This document shows, in pieces, positions 36,377 to 43,624 of a stretch of 64,000 nt of DNA. The notes beneath the pieces are model-generated. The model was not told the DNA's origin. It saw only the letters and a list, made by a program, of their open reading frames with translations, and did no database searches. Positions within the stretch are counted from its first letter, which is position 1. Each line of letters begins with the position of its first letter. A program made the position numbers and the translations under genes. Source of the stretch: a virus; IMG/VR virus record IMGVR_UViG_3300002835_000097, positions 24,058 through 88,057 of that record; one strand, given 5' to 3'.

Positions 36377-37270
36377 ATGATTAACGAATTCAATACTAAT
36401 ATAAATAATTTAGAAAATGGTATTATATTAACTTTTCCGTCTCCAAGCTCTTTGAGTTTACATCAAGAATATATTTGCTATTTTAGCACTACTAATATTA
36501 TACCAGATAATGTTTTAACAGATATTACTTTTGCTCCTTCTTCTTACGCAATAAGCGGGTCAAATAATAGTCCCATTACAGCAATAGCAAAAGGAAAATT
36601 GTCTCATAAGATATATACAAAAATTTTAATTAGATTACAAATAAAAGATATCTCTAATGTTATTGTTCATATAGACTATATCTTGGTTAATTGTTCTCCT
36701 GTCAATACATCTTTCTCTATTAATGGAAAGATTTTAGCTGAAACTCCTGCTAATTATGGTCCTAATGGCGGCAGATTATTCGTCATGTCAGAAGCTAATC
36801 AATTAGCTCCATCATTAGTAACAGAGGGTGATGTTTTAACTAATCCATTAATACCAGAAACTCTTAGAGTAAAAATAGGAAAAAATATAGATCCTTTTAC
36901 GTTTGAGCTGAATGCAGCTCCTATAGCAGGACTAATTGAATCTTCTATTAATAATCCTAAATTAAATAAAAGTGAATATTCTGGAAGTTTTACAATAACA
37001 AAGTCAGAGTGTGTAGGAATTAATTTACATGAATATCCTAAATATACTATTTTAGACCAATCTAATAATTGGACATATTCAATAAATAATAAAATATTAG
37101 CCCAATTTATTCCAGACGATGCAGAAGAAAGTTATGACTCTGTGATCATGCTACCATTAAAAGATTTTTCTCTTTTGGATGATACTCAGCCACAGAGTAT
37201 ACCGTTTATTTCGTCGGTCATTATTGGAGGAACAGTTGGCCACACGTTTACTCCTGTCACAAATATATAA
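36377..37270 (+). CDS. Beta-rich virion protein, unknown
   Basis: This 297-residue protein has an all-beta N-terminal domain (NLENGIILTFPSPSSLSLHQEYICYFSTTN, ending IDYILVNCSP near residue 112), whose outline resembles the repeat proteins that follow, although the NWP and CxxC signatures are missing. The C-terminal part has a Phe/Thr/Pro-rich end (GGTVGHTFTPVTNI). It starts four bases after the previous stop without a strong ribosome site, and is followed by the GGTGTAT element. Likely a tail or fibre component. Confidence 0.55.
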   Translation: MINEFNTNINNLENGIILTFPSPSSLSLHQEYICYFSTTNIIPDNVLTDITFAPSSYAISGSNNSPITAIAKGKLSHKIYTKILIRLQIKDISNVIVHIDYILVNCSPVNTSFSINGKILAETPANYGPNGGRLFVMSEANQLAPSLVTEGDVLTNPLIPETLRVKIGKNIDPFTFELNAAPIAGLIESSINNPKLNKSEYSGSFTITKSECVGINLHEYPKYTILDQSNNWTYSINNKILAQFIPDDAEESYDSVIMLPLKDFSLLDDTQPQSIPFISSVIIGGTVGHTFTPVTNI

Positions 37271-37292
37271 GGGTGTATATCTCATTACAGCC
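37271..37292 (+). promoter_or_regulatory. GGTGTATAT hairpin element, copy 4
   Basis: GG-G-TGTA (37271-37277) pairs with TACA-G-CC (37286-37292) with an internal G opposite G and an eight-base loop. It starts at the stop of the preceding gene and ends 30 bases before ATG 37323. Same core as the elements at 823, 5282, 11288 and 38335. Confidence 0.5.
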
Positions 37293-37322
37293 ATATAAAC
37301 TTCATTATTAAAAGAGTCTATT

Positions 37323-38309
37323 ATGATAATAAATAGTCCATTATGTATAACACACTATGCTGGACAAACTCCATTAAATTTAACCGGTCAATCAGCAAAT
37401 TTGACGCCGGATCAATTAATAGATTTTAACAAATTATTACAATCTGTTAGTACTATATATGCAAGTCAAAATCCTCCCAACGGAGCAGTTCCAACTTTCT
37501 GGACAAAACCTTTGGCAGTTGAGAATGGAGTAAAAATATATCAACCAGACTCGAATTCTACGCTAGTGTCATTACAGCCTAGACAGTCTTACTATTTTAT
37601 AATGAGAGAATCTGCACAATTACCAATAAATATCCCAGCAGCCGGAGGTCCATTAGAAGGATTTATAGATGATATACAGAATTTACCATCTATTAAAATA
37701 ATAACTTCAACAGTGCCTGTTTCTAATTTAACAGCAATGTCCTATCCGTCTGCTTCTATAACATCTCCAGAAAATAATCCAGTTGTTGTTCCTCCTGTTG
37801 TTGAAGGATCCGAAGGAAACACCAATAATGAGACAATGGGCACCCAAGCCATTATACCTAATTCATTTAATGCGACTAATAATACTTATAGTTTTAATAT
37901 AGCCGTTACTGGATTACAATCTTATAAAAACTACACCTATAGTGTTGATGTTATTGATGCTGAATGGCCAACCTATTTTGTTGGAAAACCTTCTGGCACA
38001 TTAACTACTGGTAAAAATACATTAGACACAATAGAAGATATATCATCTGTAACTAACCGATTAGTATTTTGTGCATCTGGCGCCTGTGATTCTTATCCAG
38101 AAATATTGAATCCATATACAACACCTGATTATCCTATTCTTTGGCGATCCAGTATCGACTATAGAGTAATTATTAGAGCATCACTTAAATGTGATGATTG
38201 CCTAAATGATAATACTGTATATAGCGATTATATAATATTAAAATACGCCACCTCTAACCTTAACACGACACCATCTTTGCCTAATATTAGTTTCAAAATA
38301 ACAGAATAA
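37323..38309 (+). CDS. Tail protein with one NWP-type Cys repeat
   Basis: This 328-residue protein has an N-terminal domain (residues 1-140) with FWTKPLAVENGVKIYQP and STLVSLQPRQSYYFIMRE, a pattern seen in phage tail proteins. After a Pro/Asn/Glu linker, residues about 175-320 form one copy of the repeat that dominates the next two genes: NYTYSVDVIDAEWPTYF, PSGTLTTG, VFCASGACDS, then CDDCLN and YSDYIILKY. The four cysteines are in the order FC, C, CxxC. Probably anchors the repeat proteins to the tail. AAGAG precedes the ATG; upstream is the GGTGTAT hairpin. Confidence 0.65.
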   Translation: MIINSPLCITHYAGQTPLNLTGQSANLTPDQLIDFNKLLQSVSTIYASQNPPNGAVPTFWTKPLAVENGVKIYQPDSNSTLVSLQPRQSYYFIMRESAQLPINIPAAGGPLEGFIDDIQNLPSIKIITSTVPVSNLTAMSYPSASITSPENNPVVVPPVVEGSEGNTNNETMGTQAIIPNSFNATNNTYSFNIAVTGLQSYKNYTYSVDVIDAEWPTYFVGKPSGTLTTGKNTLDTIEDISSVTNRLVFCASGACDSYPEILNPYTTPDYPILWRSSIDYRVIIRASLKCDDCLNDNTVYSDYIILKYATSNLNTTPSLPNISFKITE

Positions 38310-38330
38310 TTGATCAAATTTAACAATCTA

Positions 38331-38360
38331 ATATGGTGTATTAACCATTGATTACCATAT
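38331..38360 (+). promoter_or_regulatory. GGTGTATTAA inverted-repeat element, copy 5
   Basis: ATATGGT (38331-38337) and ACCATAT (38354-38360) form a perfect 7-base inverted repeat that contains the GGTGTAT core. A nested ATGGT/ACCAT pair (38333-38337 with 38344-38348) could form instead. It lies 16 bases before ATG 38377, with GAGG between. Confidence 0.45.
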
Positions 38361-38376
38361 GTTTTGAGGTATTATA

Positions 38377-39201
38377 ATGCCAAATCCAAAAGACGTTACT
38401 GTAACATTGACCAATTTAACTCCAAATGAAAAGTATAACTATACTTTCAAAAGCATAAGTTCTAATTGGCCCATAACTATAACTCCTATTAGTGGAATAT
38501 TTTCTTCAACTAGTACTAGTGGGACCATATCTGCTTCCGCTTATTTTTGTCCAACTAAAACCAGTTGTGATGAAAATTATGAGGGATATCTTCCATGCAC
38601 AGAACATTTTTGTACAGTAGGGGACGATTATTTTAGTAATATAGCTATTGATTTTAATCTAGTAAGAGATCCAACGAAAATTTATCAAAGTTCTGCATTT
38701 AAATTAAGCTCCAATTATAGTCTACCAAAAGCCGAGATAACAGCCTCCCAAACATTATTGACTACGAACGATGAAACAAATTTGAGTATTAAATTTATTA
38801 ATCTTACTCCACAAAAAACTTATCAATATTCTATATATTCTTTAGATGCTAATTGGCCATTCGTTGTTTCTTCACCAACAGGATATTTTCATTCTGGTAG
38901 CGGTGGAACTCCAGCAAATCCAGTAGTATTAAATATAGATGCTGGATTCTGCCAGAATTCAGGAGTTTGTTATAATGGTAGATATGGAGTTTTAAATTAT
39001 TCAATTAATAATCATCCAAAATTGCATTGGTATAATCCTGAAGTTACTATTAGATTATCGTATTCCGATACAGAGTATTCCGATATTGTACATGACAGTA
39101 ATATAGCTAAATTTTATTGTTCTGATTGCATAGCAATTCAAGAGAGTCAAGCAACTAAAAGTGTAAATATATCACTCAGCACACCATCAAATTGTACTTA
39201 A
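38377..39201 (+). CDS. Two-copy NWP/Cys-repeat tail protein
   Basis: This 274-residue protein consists of two repeats. Repeat 1 (residues 1-125) has KYNYTFKSISSNWPITITPISG and YFCPTKTSCDE. Repeat 2 (residues about 128-270) has TYQYSIYSLDANWPFVV, GFCQNSGVCYNG, YSDIVHDSN and CSDCIA. The unit is YxY-x-NWP, P-SG, FCxxTGxC, a C-terminal YSN strand and CxxC. Only repeat 2 keeps the closing CxxC. No signal peptide is visible. GAGG precedes the ATG. The family is unknown to me; a beta-sandwich tail decoration protein is inferred. Confidence 0.7.
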   Translation: MPNPKDVTVTLTNLTPNEKYNYTFKSISSNWPITITPISGIFSSTSTSGTISASAYFCPTKTSCDENYEGYLPCTEHFCTVGDDYFSNIAIDFNLVRDPTKIYQSSAFKLSSNYSLPKAEITASQTLLTTNDETNLSIKFINLTPQKTYQYSIYSLDANWPFVVSSPTGYFHSGSGGTPANPVVLNIDAGFCQNSGVCYNGRYGVLNYSINNHPKLHWYNPEVTIRLSYSDTEYSDIVHDSNIAKFYCSDCIAIQESQATKSVNISLSTPSNCT

Positions 39202-39220
39202 TAAAAATAAAGAGGAAATA

Positions 39221-42200
39221 ATGTCAACTATCCAAGCAATAAATGTTAAAGTAAGTGGATTTGATCCTGCTACAAAATATAATTTTATTTTTAAGAATAA
39301 TGGTGGAAACTGGCCTGTAAGAATATCTCCATTGTCTGGTGTGTTTTTCCCCGACAGTGTTAAATCATATGTTTATTTTTGTTCGAATTCTGGAGAATGT
39401 CCAGAATCTGACCCTAATGTATTTTATAATGTTCCAGAAAATAGTCTTACCGCACCTGGTTTAGATCTAGATAATAAAAGTTTATATACTATTTTAGATT
39501 TAGAAATTAGAGATAATGATTCTGATGAACTTCTATATACTCATCCGTGCATAGTGCAGTGTGATCAATGTATTCCATCATCATTATCTTTATCTTTTAA
39601 TAATGGAGATGGCGACCTATCATTAACAAGCACTGATGGAAATTCAAAAACATTTAATGTTAAATGTGAAGGTTTAATACCAAATCAAGAATATACTTAT
39701 GTTTTGAATGGAGGAGGAGGTAATTGGCCTTTAAAAGTAACGCCCAGATCAGGAATCATTACCACCTCATCTTCTGATTTTACCGTTAATGGACTACTAT
39801 CTTTTTGTCCATCAACAGGAGCTTGTCCAAGCACAGATCCGTCTATAATTAATTATCAGAATATACAAAATAGAAGATTTACTGAAGATCCTTATTCTAT
39901 TATAGATGTATCGTTAACTCCAAATGATAGTACATTTCAAAATAAAGTTGCAGGATCATTCTCTGCAACCTGTGTAGATTGTATACCAGCTATACAGATA
40001 CTATCTCCCAACTTTGTTAATATAGGAAGTAATCATAGTAATAATGAGTTTGAAGTAACAATCAATAATCTTGTTATTGGCGAACAGTATAATTATTCAT
40101 TTGCTGGGCTTGATGGCAACTGGCCATTAATACTATCTCCCCAATCTGGTAGCATAATTGCTACTTCAGACTCTATGAGATTACCGGTCGTTGCAACCTT
40201 TTGTACTGCTACAGGATTATGTCCAAGTGGCAGTGCTGGAATTATGCCATATACAAATCTAAGATCATCAAGTGTTGCTTTAAATTCTATAAAAAAACAA
40301 TCCAGGTTCAAAATGTCTTTGAACCAAAATGCCTATGCTACTCCTGTTGCTTATAGTAATGATATTGTTGCGGTATGTAACGATTGTCTTCCATTACTAA
40401 GAGCCAGACTACCATTGAATACTACATTATCATTTGGAGATGGAAACTATACAGATTTTAATCTTGAAATAGATAATATGGTTCCTGGAATCGAGTATCA
40501 ATATGTATTTAAAAATATTGATAGTAATTGGCCAGCAATTATCAATCCATTAAGCGGAAGTATCATAAGAAACAATGTTGGCAGCACAACTTATACTGTC
40601 CCAGTTTCTGTTACGCTATGTCAATCCACAGGACTTTGTCCAAATGGCTGCGCTAATGTTCTAACGTATACAGCAGCCCCAAACTGCAACAATAAAATCG
40701 CAAGATTCAAAGCAGAAGTTACTCCTATTGGATACGATATTCCGTCAGTAAATAGTAATGCTTATATTGTTACTTGTGATACTTGTATTCCTCAGCCATC
40801 TGCTACTATACCAAATGTGATCGTGGGAGATGATAATGAGAGCTCATTTAATGTTGTTATTAATAATCTTTCACCCACTTCAGAATATAGATATAAATTT
40901 ATAAGTTTAGACTCTAATTGGCCCGTTAGCATTAATCCTATAAGTGGAGTAATTACTTCAGTTAGCGATCACACACTATCTGTCTCAACTTCATTTTGCC
41001 AAACCACAGGAGTTTGCCCCAACGGATCTCCAAATATACTACCATATATGGCAGGATCTAATAAACAATTTAATTTTGGATCTTTAAATAAATTTGCAAA
41101 AATTAGACTAGAAATAGATCCAGTATTGCCATTAAATAATGATTTAGCAACAATATATAGCAATGAGGCTATGATAAAATGCAGTGGCTGCATTCCTGCT
41201 CCAGTTATTGAAGTTCCAAAAGATGTTACAGTAGGGTCCAGCAATACTGCTACCATAAATATGGTTGGAACTGATTTATCGCCAAATACATCATATAAAT
41301 ATAAAGTATTATCTATTGATAGTAATTGGCCTACTGTTATTAATCCAATGAGTGGTACTATAGTAAATAGTGCAACATGTGATATTGCTTTGTCAATAGC
41401 CTTTTGTGCATCAACAGGGATTTGTCCAAATGGTAATAAAAATATTCTACCATATAACGCAGTAACATCATATAATCAATTTACTTTAGGTTCATTACAG
41501 AAGTCTAGTAAATTCCAGGTTGAATTTGATCCTATTGATGATGATTTGCCAACAGTGTATAGTAACGAATCGTTAATTAGATGTTCTGGTTGTATACCTG
41601 ATCCAGAGGTGGTGCTACCAGATACTATAGTTCTTAGCGATATAAATCCCAAAAGATTTCCTATATCTGGCGTTAATTTATTGGAGGGAGTAGAGTATAA
41701 ATATAGATTTATTGGCCTAGATAGCAATTGGCCAACGATATTGAATCCAATGAGTGGTAATATTATCAGTAGCACAAGCTTTGATATACCTGTAGAGGTT
41801 TCTTTTTGTGCAGGAACCGGCGTTTGCCAAACTGGATCAAAGAATGTTTTAAATTATACACTAGCAAATGATAGTCAATATAGACTTGCGTCGTTATCCA
41901 AAGTTACCAAAGTAAAATTAGAATTAGTTCCAAATTTACCAGGACTACAAACGGTATATAGTAATGAAACAACAATCATATGCTCTGGTTGCGTAAATCC
42001 TTTATCTGCTGAGTTCAAAACATCGGTCATTAATAATCCTTCGAAAGCTAATCCAAATAATAATATTAAATTAAATTTAAATGGTTTGGTCCCAGGAGTT
42101 GAATATTCTTATGTTCTAGAGTCTGTTAAGAATAACTGGCCTATGATAGTTAATCCGATTAGTGGAACATTAGTATCACCTAATACCTCTGGTGAAGCTA

Positions 42201-43609
42201 CTATATATTATGATATATGCTATTCTACAGGACTATGTCCTAGTGATAGTTTATATGTATTGCCATATACATATACCTCTGATAGTGAAAATCGTAAACA
42301 ATTTAATGTTAGAGCTAAGGTAAAGGCACTAAATACTAATTTACCAGAAGCAGAAGCCTTTAGTAATGTATTTTCTATAAAGTGTGATAGTACAGATTGT
42401 TTGCCAAAAGTAACTATATCAGGAATCCCTGCAACTGGAGGAATTAGTTTCCGCGATTCTTACAGGATTACTCCAGTTATCAAAAATCTACTACCAGATA
42501 TTGTTTATTCATATAAATACAAATCTTTGGACGGAAATTGGCCAGCTATAGTATATCCTATCAGTGGAATTATTAGAAATGCTAGTGGGTATGAAATACC
42601 TACATCTATTCAATTCTGTAAATCGACAGGATTGTGTCCTAATAATGTTAATAGTAGCGTTCTCTCTTATGACTTAGACTCTGTGTGTCAAACCACAAAT
42701 AGTGAGCTAGCATTTACTAAATTTGTGAATTTTATTCTTGAGGTTGAGCCACTAGCAGCTCCTGGATTGTCAAAAGTATCTAGTAATACTTCATTATTAA
42801 CTATGACTAATAATATAGGTGGATTAGAAATTACTTATAATCCTCCTTTGACTAGCGATGGAGGCACTGTCATTGGAAGTAATGATGGAATTACTCTAAA
42901 TAGTGTTTCAAAGGGAGCTTTCTCTTTAAGAACAAGAACTTCTGGATTAGTAGTTGGAGAAAAATATGAATATACTGTTAATTATTTAGATAGTAATTGG
43001 CCAGTAGTTGTAACTCCACAAAGCGGATCATTTATTGCAACACAAGACAATAAAATAATATATACGGATATTGGATTTTGTTTTCCTAGTGGCGAATGCG
43101 CTATGAATACTAAAGATGCTATACTCAAGTATAGAACAAATAGTTTATACAATAAGAATCGAACAGAGTTCGTTACACTAAATATTAGTGTACAACAATC
43201 TGGATGTTCACAGTCTATAGCCTATGGTAAAGACTATAAGATAGAGTGTAATGATTGCGTAGCCAACAACCCTGTTTCTGTAGCAATATCTGGTGGTCCA
43301 CTATTAAATCTAGGATCGTGCTGCTCTGGAACCAGATTAATGCTTGTTAATATTAGAGAAGCTTCTTCTAGTGATAGATATAAATATGAATTTTCATCAT
43401 TAACAAATAACGTCACGTTTAATCAACCATCTAGCGGCTATATGACATTCACCAAAAATGGCTCAGGAGTTGTTATGGGCATTGCTAATATGTCTTTGGA
43501 TAATTATGATGAGGGTGTTGTTAGATTTAGATTATTTAATGAAAATAATGGAATAGAAGCTAATGATTATCTTGGTCTAAAGTGCGGACCAAATGAATGT
43601 GCAACATAA
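39221..43609 (+). CDS. Eleven-repeat NWP/Cys-rich tail protein
   Basis: This 1462-residue protein is built from ten clear units of about 125-145 residues and one degenerate final unit. Each unit reads (E/K)YxYxFxxxDxNWPxxxxPxSGxI, then FCxxTGxCPxxxxxxxPY, then a variable loop, LxPxxxxxxxYSN and CxxCIP. Four cysteines per unit could bind zinc or form two disulfides; zinc seems more likely for a protein folded in the bacterial cytoplasm. The last unit lacks NWP. The linear array suggests a long rod on the tail. GAGGA precedes the ATG. I do not recognise the family. A structural or adhesive role is inferred. Confidence 0.75.
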   Translation: MSTIQAINVKVSGFDPATKYNFIFKNNGGNWPVRISPLSGVFFPDSVKSYVYFCSNSGECPESDPNVFYNVPENSLTAPGLDLDNKSLYTILDLEIRDNDSDELLYTHPCIVQCDQCIPSSLSLSFNNGDGDLSLTSTDGNSKTFNVKCEGLIPNQEYTYVLNGGGGNWPLKVTPRSGIITTSSSDFTVNGLLSFCPSTGACPSTDPSIINYQNIQNRRFTEDPYSIIDVSLTPNDSTFQNKVAGSFSATCVDCIPAIQILSPNFVNIGSNHSNNEFEVTINNLVIGEQYNYSFAGLDGNWPLILSPQSGSIIATSDSMRLPVVATFCTATGLCPSGSAGIMPYTNLRSSSVALNSIKKQSRFKMSLNQNAYATPVAYSNDIVAVCNDCLPLLRARLPLNTTLSFGDGNYTDFNLEIDNMVPGIEYQYVFKNIDSNWPAIINPLSGSIIRNNVGSTTYTVPVSVTLCQSTGLCPNGCANVLTYTAAPNCNNKIARFKAEVTPIGYDIPSVNSNAYIVTCDTCIPQPSATIPNVIVGDDNESSFNVVINNLSPTSEYRYKFISLDSNWPVSINPISGVITSVSDHTLSVSTSFCQTTGVCPNGSPNILPYMAGSNKQFNFGSLNKFAKIRLEIDPVLPLNNDLATIYSNEAMIKCSGCIPAPVIEVPKDVTVGSSNTATINMVGTDLSPNTSYKYKVLSIDSNWPTVINPMSGTIVNSATCDIALSIAFCASTGICPNGNKNILPYNAVTSYNQFTLGSLQKSSKFQVEFDPIDDDLPTVYSNESLIRCSGCIPDPEVVLPDTIVLSDINPKRFPISGVNLLEGVEYKYRFIGLDSNWPTILNPMSGNIISSTSFDIPVEVSFCAGTGVCQTGSKNVLNYTLANDSQYRLASLSKVTKVKLELVPNLPGLQTVYSNETTIICSGCVNPLSAEFKTSVINNPSKANPNNNIKLNLNGLVPGVEYSYVLESVKNNWPMIVNPISGTLVSPNTSGEATIYYDICYSTGLCPSDSLYVLPYTYTSDSENRKQFNVRAKVKALNTNLPEAEAFSNVFSIKCDSTDCLPKVTISGIPATGGISFRDSYRITPVIKNLLPDIVYSYKYKSLDGNWPAIVYPISGIIRNASGYEIPTSIQFCKSTGLCPNNVNSSVLSYDLDSVCQTTNSELAFTKFVNFILEVEPLAAPGLSKVSSNTSLLTMTNNIGGLEITYNPPLTSDGGTVIGSNDGITLNSVSKGAFSLRTRTSGLVVGEKYEYTVNYLDSNWPVVVTPQSGSFIATQDNKIIYTDIGFCFPSGECAMNTKDAILKYRTNSLYNKNRTEFVTLNISVQQSGCSQSIAYGKDYKIECNDCVANNPVSVAISGGPLLNLGSCCSGTRLMLVNIREASSSDRYKYEFSSLTNNVTFNQPSSGYMTFTKNGSGVVMGIANMSLDNYDEGVVRFRLFNENNGIEANDYLGLKCGPNECAT
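39280..43270 (+). repeat. Array of ~390-bp coding repeats (NWP/CxxC units)
   Basis: The coding sequence repeats about every 375-440 bases. Anchors are AATTGGCC (Asn-Trp-Pro), TTTTGT..ACAGG.TTTGTCC and TGT..TGTATTCC. Units 4-7 are most alike; units 1, 10 and 11 are most diverged. Conservation is mainly at protein level, pointing to old duplications. Confidence 0.75.
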
Positions 43610-43624
43610 TATAAAAGGGATTAC

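Noticed and set aside
38310-38376. Intrinsic terminator at the inverted repeat after the 37323 gene
   Set aside because: The 7-base stem is AT-rich with a 16-base loop and only GTTTTG after it, so it is a weak terminator candidate; it was kept as a regulatory element because it contains the recurrent core.
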